From positions 1 to 55,096 of the forward strand of contig JAJZEA010000017.1 in NCBI GenBank assembly GCA_021851335.1: a stretch of 55,096 nucleotides of DNA, written 5' to 3'. Below are positions 35,973 to 46,571 of this stretch, piece by piece; positions within the stretch are counted from its first letter, which is position 1, and each line of letters opens with the position of its first letter. The notes below the pieces were generated by a model. The model did no database searches and had not been told where the DNA came from. It worked only from the letters and a program-made list of their open reading frames with translations. Position numbers and translations under genes: made by a program. The stretch comes from Acidobacteriota bacterium (lineage in GTDB: Bacteria > Acidobacteriota > Terriglobia > Terriglobales > Acidobacteriaceae).

Positions 35973-37094
35973 CTATTCGCCGCTCTCGGCCACTTGCCGA
36001 AGGGCCAGAAAGGCTTCTTTCAGCGTTTGGCTTACTGCGGAATCGGGTTCATCGAGCACGAGTTGTTGATAGGCATTCAGGTAGCTGACTCTCGCGCGAT
36101 GAAAGAGATGCAAAAAGTGTCGGAGGAAGCCGATGCAGTCGAGAATTGCAATCTCTGTTCCGCCAGTCTCCTCATAAAATCTTGCAGCATATTCGGCGAC
36201 AGAAGGATCCATGGTATCGGTGGTTACGAACAAATAGTTGTGGATTCGCTTTGCGGCTTTTGCAATCTTCGTCACTGCGGCGTCAATGTCCTCGCGGGTA
36301 ACGCGTTTCATTTTCATCTCATAAGCAGTGACAACAGCATCGTCACCCACGATGCAGATTTCCACGTCTCCGAGCGCGCCTGTTTGAAGGTCTGCGGCAT
36401 TGTGTGCGTTGAGCGGCAAGGTCCGTTCAGCCAGGTAAGGTCCGGCAACCTGATACGCGGCAGCGACCACAAGCACAGGCAGACGGCTCGCATTCCGGCA
36501 GGCCAAGTGTTGACCGATCAGAACGACGATAGCCTCGGTCGATAAGGGCAAAGCGTCCTGCGCGTGTTTGAGCGCATCGATCAGAGACGCCATTCTCGCA
36601 AGTTTTTCATCTCGCAATACCAGTAATATCCGAACCGTTTCTACAAGGAGTCGGTCTGCCCGGACACGGTTTTTGGCGACGTCTTCGAGGAGTTGCAACG
36701 TCTTTTGGTAGAGATCCCGAGGCCTTCCAACCAACTCGATATTCGTCGTCAGCGGATGATTGATGTTACGAAGAACCGGTGTCAGGAACGCAGTCGTCGG
36801 GTTTACGGGTAGACGATGCTGGTGGATGAAAGCGGTGATGTATCGTTCGTCGTAAGTGCGCCCCGAAAAGCAGCCTCTCCCACCAATCTCGGTATAGGGT
36901 TTACGCAGATCCACGCCTGGCATGTCGAGCTTTGCGAGCAGGCACGACATCAGCAGTCGCACCCCGGCACGGTTGCTCATACAACGACAGACATAGTCCA
37001 CGCGCTCACCGATGGCAGGGTCGTCCACAACACTTTGCGTGAGTGTCGAAGCAGCTTCTTCGTACGCTTTGTGTAGAATCTGCTCTGGCGTCAT
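35973..37094 (-). CDS. Putative type II restriction endonuclease, SacI-like family
   Basis: This 373-residue protein overlaps the upstream adenine methylase gene by 4 bp (ATGA), the classic layout of a restriction-modification pair. Conserved-looking segments are LLAKLDMPGVDLRKPYTEIG, CFSGRTYDERYITAFI, NPTTAFLTPVLRNINHPL and VGRPRDLYQKTL, which I associate with the SacI family. A possible nuclease core lies in GDVEICIVGDDAVVTAYEMK (PD-(D/E)XK-like D...E.K). Base composition is clearly lower in GC than the flanking genes (one 60-base sample is 47%), which suggests acquisition. Site specificity cannot be read from the sequence; the SacI assignment is from memory of the family. Confidence 0.65.
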   Translation of the reverse strand: MTPEQILHKAYEEAASTLTQSVVDDPAIGERVDYVCRCMSNRAGVRLLMSCLLAKLDMPGVDLRKPYTEIGGRGCFSGRTYDERYITAFIHQHRLPVNPTTAFLTPVLRNINHPLTTNIELVGRPRDLYQKTLQLLEDVAKNRVRADRLLVETVRILLVLRDEKLARMASLIDALKHAQDALPLSTEAIVVLIGQHLACRNASRLPVLVVAAAYQVAGPYLAERTLPLNAHNAADLQTGALGDVEICIVGDDAVVTAYEMKMKRVTREDIDAAVTKIAKAAKRIHNYLFVTTDTMDPSVAEYAARFYEETGGTEIAILDCIGFLRHFLHLFHRARVSYLNAYQQLVLDEPDSAVSQTLKEAFLALRQVAESGE

Positions 37095-38032
37095 CCGAAA
37101 AGGTTCTCTGGATATTCAGGCTGAAAGTTTGTCCACAGAACCTCTTGCCTTGATCCCTTGGTCGAGTGGATGGTCTTGTCTGCGCCCGCTGTCCTGATCC
37201 AGCGATCCTGCGGGAACAGTTCCTCCATCAGCGGGTGGTTATAGCCCGATACGGCGACTTTCCCTTGACAGCGATTCGCAGCCGAGGCGAACTCGCGGTG
37301 CTGGTTCTCATCCATCTCGAAGCCATATGCCTTTGCGTCTCCGCGAGTCGCGTGGAGATAGGGCGGGTCGCAGTAGAAGAGCGTTGTCGGGCTGTCATAG
37401 AGGCGCAGGACCTCAATCGCCGGGCGATTCTCTATCTGCACGCGAATCAGCCGCTGGGCAATCTCATCGAGAGCGGCAACCCCGCCGAGCCAGCGCGAGA
37501 CGACGCCGGACATTCCAGCCCGGCTTGTGTCCTTGCAGTTAGCCCATCGGCCAATTGACGCGGTTTGCGCAAGTCCTGTGCGCGTCTGTCGCGCCTTGAT
37601 GTAGAAGCGTCGAGCGCGCTCGACGGGGTCGACCTCAGAAGAATCATAGATGGCGAAAAAATATTCTTCGCGGGAAAAGGGTGTCAGGCTGATGGCGCGG
37701 ACCAGCCGTTCGGTCTGGTCGCGCAGCACACGAAAAAAGTTCACAACCTCGCCATCGATGTCGTTGTAGGTTTCAATCGGAGCGGGTTCGCGGTTGAGCA
37801 GAACCGCCCCGGAGCCGGCAAAGGGTTCGCAGTAATGATGGCATTTGGGCAAAAGCGGAAGCAGCCAGTCGAGATGAGAAAACTTTCCGCCGTACCAGCC
37901 AAAGACAATTCGGCGCTGCTTCCTGGGTCGGGATTCGAAGCGAAGCGCCGAAACACCCGAAGGTTTTTCGTCGAGGTAGATCGTGGAAGCGGAACGTCCA
38001 GGCGCTTGATCGAGATTTTCCGCAGGCTGCAT
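37091..38032 (-). CDS. D12-class DNA adenine-N6 methyltransferase
   Basis: This 313-residue methylase should protect host DNA from the endonuclease encoded just downstream. The D12 (Dam-like) signatures are the N-terminal GWYGGKFSHLDWLLPLLP, the SAM motif CEPFAGSGAVLLN (about 68-80), NDIDGEVVNFFRVLRD, and the catalytic DPPY (222-225, in LFYCDPPYLHATRG). Length and order fit beta-type N6-adenine methylases. Start at the ATG at 38032. Its stop overlaps the start of the endonuclease gene. It forms the first gene of the R-M unit. Confidence 0.9.
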   Translation of the reverse strand: MQPAENLDQAPGRSASTIYLDEKPSGVSALRFESRPRKQRRIVFGWYGGKFSHLDWLLPLLPKCHHYCEPFAGSGAVLLNREPAPIETYNDIDGEVVNFFRVLRDQTERLVRAISLTPFSREEYFFAIYDSSEVDPVERARRFYIKARQTRTGLAQTASIGRWANCKDTSRAGMSGVVSRWLGGVAALDEIAQRLIRVQIENRPAIEVLRLYDSPTTLFYCDPPYLHATRGDAKAYGFEMDENQHREFASAANRCQGKVAVSGYNHPLMEELFPQDRWIRTAGADKTIHSTKGSRQEVLWTNFQPEYPENLFG

Positions 38033-38390
38033 GAGTGAAATTATTTTATCCTGAGCGGCAGATCGGCCAGGAAGCAGCAGGTTGCTGGCGGGTCGCTTGT
38101 GCGGGGCTCATCGATTCCAATGATGGGTCGAAGTTGCTGGTCGGATACGGCGACTTTTTGCCCTGTGCGCGATTTTTGCTCGGAGGGGTGAGATTGAATC
38201 GTCAAGCAGAGCCGTATCCCATCCGGAGGTAGCGCTGGAAGCGTAGCAGGGGTTGCGCGCCTCGGCCTTTTGCGCCCAGCTCAGGCGGCAGGGTGATCAT
38301 GCAGACATTCGACAGCCTTGCCGCCGAGCTTTGCTGTAGCCTGTGCCTGCGCATCGCCATGCCATAATGAAGTCATCCTCGCAAAGGACG
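38033..38390. other. Intergenic region upstream of the R-M unit and the acyltransferase pseudogene
   Basis: About 360 bases lie between divergent units. I see no convincing gene; the one frame of 65 codons (38035-38232) has no recognisable motif. It must contain the promoter of the R-M operon (leftward). Confidence 0.4.
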
Positions 38391-39489
38391 ATGAACATGG
38401 CTAAGACCGCTGTCGCACGCCCGGAGATGGACGCGCGCAAAAGCAGTAGCTACATGCCCACTCTCGACGGCTGACGCGCCATCTCGATTCTGTTTGTGAT
38501 GATGCATCACGATTTTCTCCATCGAGTAGGGGCCATCATACGGGCTGGTTCAATGAGCATGGCAACGTCGGCGTCGATGTTTTCTTCGCCATCAGCGGCA
38601 TTCTTATCTGCTCTCGACTGCTGGCCGAGGAGCAGCGCTTCGGCTCCATCAGTCTCCCGCATTTTTACATTCGCCGAGCCTTTCGCATCCTGCCGCCTGC
38701 GATTCTCTATCTGTGTGTTCTGGCGTTGCTTTCCGCGCTATCCATCATTCCCCATGTCGGCATGGACTGGTTCGGCGCGCTCTTCTTTTTCGTAACTATA
38801 CGCGACTGCTTGGAACGCATCTCGTGTCTGGCGGATGGTTTACTGGTCATTTCTGGTCCCTGTCCGTGGAGGAGCATTTCTATCTTCTGCTTCCCGCGAT
38901 TCTCGTGTTGACGCGCAGAAAGCATCGCCTCAAAGTGCTGAGCGCACTCATCGTTCTGGTTGCGATCTCACTTGCGGTGCAACTGAGGCATCGTTCCTGG
39001 CCGTTGATCCAGTTTCATTCGGACGTTCGACTTGATTCTCTTTTCATCCCGGCCATAATCGCCGTCTTCATCCAGCGTGAGGCCATCCGCGCGTGGTTTC
39101 AGCGGGTCGGCCGCTTCTGGCCGGTGATTCTCGCTGTGCTCTTCGTCCTCATTACGTGGACGCCGGAAAACTTCGGTCAAATTTTCGGTCTGGCACTGCT
39201 GATGCCAATTCTTGTGCTGGGCACCGTACTCAATCCGCAATCGATGCTTGGCCGATTTCTGGAACTGCCACCGCTGCGCTTCGTCGGTCGAATCTCCTAC
39301 AGCCTTTATCTCTGGCAGCAGTTGTTCTTTGTCGGTCATTTCCATCCAGAGGCGGCGACGCTCGGCTGGCTCCAGCGTTTGCCGCTCGACTATCTCGCTG
39401 CCTTTGCCTGCGCGCTTGGCAGTTACTATCTGCTGGAGAAGCCGGCGATGCACTACGGTCACAAGCTTGCCAGCCGAGTCCTTCGCTGA
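38391..39489 (+). pseudogene. Decayed acyltransferase family 3 (O-acetyltransferase) gene
   Basis: Start ATG at 38391 behind AAAGGACG. The three forward frames together rebuild a family 3 integral-membrane acyltransferase of about 365 residues. The pieces are: SSYMPTLDG, stop, RAISILFVMMHH (38391-38530); then WFNEHGNVGVDVFFAISGIL and HFYIRRAFRILPPAILYL in another frame; then FWSLSVEEHFYLLLPAILVL to YYLLEKPAMHYGHKL in a third frame (to 39489). The in-frame TGA at 38472 replaces an expected Trp (DGWRAIS). Frameshifts lie near 38533 and near 38788. Three lesions in one gene argue for a real pseudogene, not a single sequencing error. Function when intact: acetylation of a surface polysaccharide. 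Confidence 0.85.
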
Positions 39490-39610
39490 AGCATCTTCGC
39501 TCCCAGTGTTTCCGGCCAAAACACTGGGCATATGGCGTTTTTTGAATGAAAAGCCACACGAACCGCCGCCTGACTGTACGGCCAGCCCAACGGGGAAGTG
39601 CGGTTGCGCT

Positions 39611-40636
39611 TCATCCCCTTGCGGCGCGAATCAGGCGTTTGATCCGGTCCTTCAGAGCAGTACGCATTCGCGCATAGCGGCGGATGATCGGAGTAAGCCC
39701 CATCTTCGAAGCGAAGATGGCCAAGGAAAGACCATAACCGTCACCAAGTTCGCGAAGAATTCTTGTATAGTTCACCCGATCTTCTTCGCTGAAACGCGGC
39801 GAATCCAGTGCATCGGCGAAACCGCGCGCCTTCCTCTTCATATTTCGGCGCAAAATGGCTGTATCCCATCCGCGCTGTTCATATGCGGGAAGGAGTACAT
39901 CGCGGAAGATGATCGTGTTTGTCTGAACTTCCATCACCTTTCGAGAGGCGCGGATACCACCTGGGTCATCCCACTGTCGATAATTCGACAGTGTTTGCTG
40001 GGAATACACATTGCCCCACCCTTTCAGCGCCATTTGCACGGCAAGATACCAATCCTCGGACGCTGTCCACGTCGGGTGGTCCAAGTAGAAATTTGCCTGC
40101 CTCAGCGCTTCCGATCGAAAGAGCAGACAATTCGCCGCAGTCCGCAGTCCATTGTGGTTGCTCCGCAGCGCCTGTTCGGAAGATTCAAAAGTTGAGCTTC
40201 GATTCAGTTGTCTATGTCGAGCACGTTGTCCAGCGCCGTCAATCTCCCAGACATTGCAGTGCGCATAGCCTGCCCGGGGGTATTGCGACATCAGACGTAC
40301 CAGTTCCTCAACGTATCCAGGTTCCAGACGATCATCGGAATCCAGCCTGACAACATACTCCGTCTTCGGCTGGGCAAGAGCAAAACTCAGATTGCGCGCC
40401 GGTCCAATGTTTTCCGCGTGTCGATGGTAGAAAATCTGAGGGTGCTGCTTGCGGATCGCTTCCATCACGGCAGGTGTATCGTCCGTGCTGCAATCATCCA
40501 CGACCCATATCTCATCCACGGGAAATGTTTGCGATAACGCTGATTCGATAGCACCTTCAAGATATTGCGCCTGATTGTAGGTACCGATGCACACGGCAAC
40601 GGTTGGCGTCTCTGCGGGTGTCCTGGTTTCGTCCAT
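39611..40636 (-). CDS. Family 2 glycosyltransferase
   Basis: This 341-residue enzyme starts at the ATG at 40636. The GT-A fold is clear: VAVCIGTYNQAQYLEGAIES, then DEIWVVDDCSTDDTPAVMEA, and the DXD-type RLDSDDRLEPGYVEEL. A later SEDWYLAVQMALKGWG gives the ED catalytic-base region. It should transfer a sugar from a nucleotide-sugar to a glycan or lipid; the acceptor is unknown. There is no transmembrane segment. It lies next to the decayed acyltransferase, together suggesting a remnant surface-polysaccharide locus. Confidence 0.88.
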   Translation of the reverse strand: MDETRTPAETPTVAVCIGTYNQAQYLEGAIESALSQTFPVDEIWVVDDCSTDDTPAVMEAIRKQHPQIFYHRHAENIGPARNLSFALAQPKTEYVVRLDSDDRLEPGYVEELVRLMSQYPRAGYAHCNVWEIDGAGQRARHRQLNRSSTFESSEQALRSNHNGLRTAANCLLFRSEALRQANFYLDHPTWTASEDWYLAVQMALKGWGNVYSQQTLSNYRQWDDPGGIRASRKVMEVQTNTIIFRDVLLPAYEQRGWDTAILRRNMKRKARGFADALDSPRFSEEDRVNYTRILRELGDGYGLSLAIFASKMGLTPIIRRYARMRTALKDRIKRLIRAARG

Positions 40637-40931
40637 GGCCGCCTTGTCCTTTATTTGTCGAAATGGATCTTCATTGGCAAGCGTTGCGTCTGCGTTCCCA
40701 GCGAAACCGAAGACCACTCTGTCGGACTGTGGGAACCGGCTGTCGATATGCCAGGAATACCTTGCTCGCCGGAGTAGCCCAGAGGTGAGGTTCTGTTGTC
40801 GCTGCGCTGGCCACAGAGTATCACTTCGCGTCGGCGTACAGGATGAAGATGGCCAGGCAGCGCGTTGCGTCGACTCGCGCTCCGCGCTCCTGGCCATTCC
40901 GCCTCTTTCAGGCCGTCTCGCTCAGGCCGCC

Positions 40932-41177
40932 TTAGGCCACCAGCGCGCGAATCCTCTGCTCAATCATGTGGCAGGGGACAAAGATCGGTTTCTCGGTACA
41001 CTGCATGCGCAGGGTGCTGGTCTCCGGGTCATAGGTCCAGTTGAAGTCCATCCCCTGATAGTGGGTCGTGCCTGTGTCTCCGCTCAGGTCAAGGCCCTGC
41101 GCCTTGGCCGCGGTCAGCAGCGAGGCATATTTCTCAGGGTTCAGGTTGTCGATCGTGATCTCCGGACATCCGCTCAT
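40932..41177 (-). CDS. Small conserved-looking protein, function unknown
   Basis: This 81-residue protein has a strong GGAGG site before the ATG at 41177. It reads as a compact alpha/beta protein (ITIDNLNPEKYASLLTAAKA; YQGMDFNWTYDPETSTLRMQ; KPIFVPCHMIEQRIRALV). There is no signal peptide and no metal motif. The good ribosome-binding site and the protein-like composition support it being real. It sits between the glycosyltransferase and a repeat block downstream of rpoD. I do not recognise a family. Confidence 0.65.
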   Translation of the reverse strand: MSGCPEITIDNLNPEKYASLLTAAKAQGLDLSGDTGTTHYQGMDFNWTYDPETSTLRMQCTEKPIFVPCHMIEQRIRALVA

Positions 41178-41219
41178 GGTTTTTTCCTCCACAAAGACAT
41201 TAGCAAAACAGTGAATAAT

Positions 41220-41505
41220 TCCCTGCACCATTGCATGGAGCAGCCGCGACCTTTGGTCGCCATGGACTTTTGCTGCGCTCCCGATGGTCGCGGGGGTGGG
41301 GTGGTGAAGGTTGTCGGCAAAGAGCGGATTCCCTGCACCATTGCATGGAGCAGCCGCGTGCATGGAGCAGCCGCGACCTTTGGTCGCCACGGACTTTTGC
41401 TGCGCTCCCGATGGTCGCGGGGTGGGGTGGTGAAGGTTGGCACGAAGAGCGAATTCCCTGCGGAATGGCAATAAAAGGGCAACGACAAAGGCAACGGCAG
41501 CGCCC
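41220..41505 (+). repeat. Composite intergenic repeat, two tandem copies
   Basis: Two copies begin at CCCTGCACCATTGCATGG (about 41221 and 41331), each with CGACCTTTGGTCG, GATGGTCGCGGGG and GGTGGTGAAGGTTG. The second ends in GAATTCCCTGCGGAATGGCAAT followed by a short run of GGCAAC/GACAAA hexamers. It is related to the elements at 1743-1900, 7758-8046 and 43540-43862, and fills the space between rpoD and the small gene at 40932. Confidence 0.9.
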
Positions 41506-41547
41506 GAGTCAACGAGCGCTGCCGCTGGAGGTGCAAAGGCTTGCCGG

Positions 41548-43242
<1,695 letters not shown>

Positions 43243-43539
43243 GTCTCCTGCGCGTTAAAATTCCTGAACGTTCCGCTGCCGGTCGTGCTTGTCCCGGTCG
43301 ATCTTCTTGCGCAATTAGATGCGCATCGAACGCGGAAAAGCCGTATCCGGACACCGCGAAAGCGATGTCGGGTTTCTTTGCCTGGGTCAGGATCGTTCGC
43401 GCAAGTGGCCTTGTGTGGCCTGCCCTGGAGCCTCAGCTCATCATGGTGGGCGGTCGGACGCACGTCCTTCAGTTACTTAGACTACCACAAGACGCGAAAA
43501 GATACAGGATTCCAACCCTTCCCGTCAAGGTTTTTTACA

Positions 43540-43862
43540 TTTGGCATTGCATGCAGCAGCCGCGCGGCTTTGGCCGCGCCTCGCGGCGGGTGCGGCGCTC
43601 CCGCTGGTCGCGTGGGGGATGGGTGGAGGACGCCGGGGGAGCAAAAGCAGATTCCCTTCGGGAATGACAACCAGAAGGGCAAGGGCAAGGGCAAGGGCAA
43701 AGGCAAAGGCAAGAGCAAAGGCAAGGGCAAGGGCAAAGGCAAGAGCAAAGGCAAGAGCAAGGGCAAAGGCAAGGGCAAAGGCAAGGGCAAAGGCAAGAGC
43801 AAAGGCAAGAGCAAAGGCAAGAGCAAAGGCAAGGGCAGATTCCCTTCGGGAAGGACAACCGA
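43540..43862 (+). repeat. Composite repeat with a long hexamer tract between dnaG and rpoD
   Basis: Order: TTGGCATTGCATGCAGCAG, a GC-rich arm ending GGTCGCGTGGGGG, then GCAGATTCCCTTCGGGAAT and GACAACC. About 27 units of GGCAAG, GGCAAA or AGCAAA follow (about 43675-43837), then a second GCAGATTCCCTTCGGGAA with GGACAACC. The hexamer run is thus flanked by direct copies of the hairpin module. It encodes long Gly-Lys or Leu/Cys-Pro-like frames that are not genes. Confidence 0.95.
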
Positions 43863-43897
43863 GGGAGTGCGAAGGCTGGGGCGAGTCGCGCTCGCGG

Positions 43898-45676
43898 TCA
43901 GGCGTGCATCTGCTGGATGGCGCGGTCGATCTGCATCTTTTTCTGGCTGAGCGTGGCCACCTCGGCCCAGTCGCCGCGCAGTTCGGCGGCGCGGATGGAG
44001 GTTCGCAGTTCGCGTTGATCGTGTTCCAGGCGAGCCAGCGCGAGGCCGTGCAGCGCGTCCTCGACGGCCGAGGGTTCCGGCGCTTCGGACTCTTGTAGCA
44101 GCGCCTGAGCCAGCAGTGCGCGCTGGGCCGGATCGTCCACAACCGCGATGGGATCGGCCGCGGGATCGGCGGCCAGAGCTGCGGCCAGCGCCTGCAACGC
44201 GGCAAAGCTGCCCAGCGGCTGGAACCACTCCGGATGCGCCGCCAGCGACTGGGCGGCAAGCTGCCAGCACGGGCCGTGTGAGGCCAGCGCGCGGAGCAGC
44301 GTTCGCTCCACTTCCGTCAGGCCGGAGCTGCGCGTGGGCACGCTTTCTCGTCGCGTGAGCGCGGCCTGCCGCAGCTCTTCGCGCAGCACGGCCGAGTCGA
44401 TGCCGAGCTTCTGCGCGGCGTCCAGGGCAAACTGGTCGCGTTCAATTTTGTGGCGTATCCGCCGGATATGTGGCAGCAGAAAGTTCATCGCCTTGATCTT
44501 CTGCTCAGGTGAAGCGCCGGGAAACTGCTGGCGCGCGCGCTCGATGAGATAGTCGCTCTGGCGGCGCGCGGCGCGGATGGCGGCGGCGTAGGCTTCGACG
44601 CCGCGCTCGCGGATGAAGCGGTCGGGGTCGAGTCCGCCGTCGAGCGTGACGATCTTGATCGCGAAGCCCTCTTCGGTCAGCAGCGCGATCGATTTCTCTG
44701 CCGCGTTGGCTCCGGCTGCGTCCGGGTCAAAGTTGACGACGACGTTGGTGGTGTGGCGCTTGAGCAGAGCCACCTGATGCTCTGTGAAGGCCGTGCCGCT
44801 GGTGGCGATCACCGGCTGGATGCCGCGCATGAAGACCGAGATGCAGTCCATCTGCCCCTCGACCAGCAGCGCAAACTCCATCTGCCGCATGGCGGTCTTC
44901 GCCTTGTCGAGGTTAAAGAGCACCTGCCCTTTGGAGTAGAGCGCAGTCTCGGGCGAGTTCAGATATTTGGGGCCGGCCTTGTCGCCCGTGGCCAGCGTGC
45001 GGGCGGTGAAGGCGATGATGCGTCCGCTTTCGTTGGCGATGGGAAAGGTGACGCGGTTGCGGAAGCGGTCATACATCCGCCCGGCCACCACATTGCCCGC
45101 GTTGTCCTCCTGATCCTTGGCGCTGAACAGACCGGAGGCCCGCAGCGTGGCTTCGTCAGCCAGAGTGCCCAGGTGGTCGCGCAGCCCGTTGAAGTTGTCT
45201 GGGGCAAAGCCGATGCGGAAGGTCTGGATCGCCTCGGCCGTTACGCCTCGGCCCGCCAGATAGGCGCGCGCCGCAGCTCCTGCGGGAGCCGCAAGCTGCT
45301 GCTGAAACCACGCTGTCGCCGCCTCGTGCAGATCGAGCAGGCGGCGGCGCAGCGCGGCCTCGGCGGCTTCTTCGGGCGAGTTGAACTCGCGCTTGGGCAG
45401 CGGAATGCCGCACTTCTGCGCGACGATGCGCACCGCTTCGGGAAAGCCCACGTTTTCCATGCGCGCAACGAAGCTGAAGACATCGCCGGAGACGCCGCAG
45501 CCGAAGCAGTGAAAGAACTGCCGCGTGGCATGCACGGAAAACGACGGCGATTTTTCCTTGTGAAACGGGCACAGGCCGGAGTAGTTCTGCGCGCCGGTCT
45601 TGCGCAGGCGCAGATAGCCGCCGATGATCTGCACAATATCGGCGCGCTGCTTGACCTGCTGCGTGAAATCGATCAT
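43898..45676 (-). CDS. dnaG: DNA primase
   Basis: This 592-residue primase makes RNA primers for replication. The N-terminal zinc domain has C36, H39, C57 and C60 (GLCPFHKEKSPSF; FFHCFGCGVSGD). The RNA-polymerase core includes RMYDRFRNRVTFPI and TGDKAGPKYLNSPETALYSK. The Toprim motifs are LLVEGQMDCISV and VVVNFDPDAAG. The C-terminal helicase-interaction region is divergent and Ala-rich, ending KKMQIDRAIQQMH. Length matches the family. Start at the ATG at 45676. It lies upstream of rpoD on the same strand. Confidence 0.97.
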   Translation of the reverse strand: MIDFTQQVKQRADIVQIIGGYLRLRKTGAQNYSGLCPFHKEKSPSFSVHATRQFFHCFGCGVSGDVFSFVARMENVGFPEAVRIVAQKCGIPLPKREFNSPEEAAEAALRRRLLDLHEAATAWFQQQLAAPAGAAARAYLAGRGVTAEAIQTFRIGFAPDNFNGLRDHLGTLADEATLRASGLFSAKDQEDNAGNVVAGRMYDRFRNRVTFPIANESGRIIAFTARTLATGDKAGPKYLNSPETALYSKGQVLFNLDKAKTAMRQMEFALLVEGQMDCISVFMRGIQPVIATSGTAFTEHQVALLKRHTTNVVVNFDPDAAGANAAEKSIALLTEEGFAIKIVTLDGGLDPDRFIRERGVEAYAAAIRAARRQSDYLIERARQQFPGASPEQKIKAMNFLLPHIRRIRHKIERDQFALDAAQKLGIDSAVLREELRQAALTRRESVPTRSSGLTEVERTLLRALASHGPCWQLAAQSLAAHPEWFQPLGSFAALQALAAALAADPAADPIAVVDDPAQRALLAQALLQESEAPEPSAVEDALHGLALARLEHDQRELRTSIRAAELRGDWAEVATLSQKKMQIDRAIQQMHA

Positions 45677-45803
45677 GGAAATCCCACTCTCAGCATAGAC
45701 GGCATGGGTGGTTCTGCGCCTGGCCGCAGCGCCTCACGACCGCTTCATGCCAACAGACAGTCTTCACCGGCCTGGCTACTGCGTTCGTGCTACTGCGCCC
45801 TAG

Positions 45804-46571
45804 CTACTGCGTCCGGGCCTGTGGCGCTTCGCCGCTGCGTCTTTCCTTGCGCCACAGTTCGCTCACCAGCAGGCCGTGCCAATGTTCGCGTCGGGCACAG
45901 GGTCGCCATCCCGCCCGCTCCAGCGCCTGCGCATACTCCGGCAACCGCTGGGGACCGAGGCCGGTGAGCAGACGAAAGACGCGATAGAGAACCGCGACAA
46001 GCGCGGCAGCCAGCGGATGCATCCAGCCGCGGGCGGGAATGGCAAACTCCGAGACCACCCAGAGCGTGTCGGGCTGCGTCTGGATATGGAGCAGCCGCGC
46101 CAGCCGCGCCACCTCGTCGGTGGTCAGGCAGTCGAGAAAGAAGTGCGTCACGATCAGGTCTACTGCGCTGCTTGCAAGCGGCTTGCCAACCGCCGCGCCT
46201 CGCGGCAAAGCCGGGCCGGTCCAGGTTGCCGCGTCCGGGCCGGTCCAGAGGCGCAGATCGGCCTGCTCGGTGGTCAGACGCGTGTCGGCGGCCACGCGCC
46301 TGGCGCGACGTGTCACGGCGGCCAGCATCGCTCGGCTGCCATCGATGGCATGTACATGGATCGTGGGGTTGGCCGCCAGCAGGCGCGCCGTGAAGCGCCC
46401 GTCGCCGTCGCCCAGCACCAGCGCTTGCCGGCGATCGCGCAGACGATCGAGCCAGTGAAACCGGCAGCGCTCCAGAGCACGGCCAAAGCTCAGATACTCC
46501 ATCCAGCGATAGGGGCGCGCGAGCCGGTCAAAGTTCGGCGCGTCCTTCGGTTCGTGCCTCGGCGCGGTCAT
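45804..46571 (-). CDS. SAM-dependent methyltransferase, class I
   Basis: The protein has 255 residues. The ATG at 46571 overlaps the stop of the membrane-protein gene (ATGA); a second ATG at 46577 is equally possible. Motif I is ALVLGDGDGRFTARLLAANP; the acidic end of strand 2 is VHAIDGS; post-motif I is VDLIVTHFFLDCLTTDEVA. The opening FDRLARPYRWMEYLSFGRAL is typical of small-molecule or quinone-type methyltransferases. A hydrophobic stretch (LAAALVAVLYRVFRLLTGL) suggests membrane association or a lipid substrate. The coupling to a polytopic membrane protein supports a lipid-linked pathway, but the substrate is unknown. Confidence 0.8.
   Translation of the reverse strand: MTAPRHEPKDAPNFDRLARPYRWMEYLSFGRALERCRFHWLDRLRDRRQALVLGDGDGRFTARLLAANPTIHVHAIDGSRAMLAAVTRRARRVAADTRLTTEQADLRLWTGPDAATWTGPALPRGAAVGKPLASSAVDLIVTHFFLDCLTTDEVARLARLLHIQTQPDTLWVVSEFAIPARGWMHPLAAALVAVLYRVFRLLTGLGPQRLPEYAQALERAGWRPCARREHWHGLLVSELWRKERRSGEAPQARTQ

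Noticed and set aside
43660..43860. Lys/Gly- and Cys/Leu/Pro-rich frames over the hexamer tract, resembling histone-like or cysteine-rich proteins
   Set aside because: They follow purely from the six-base repeat in different frames and have no ribosome-binding site or conserved context.
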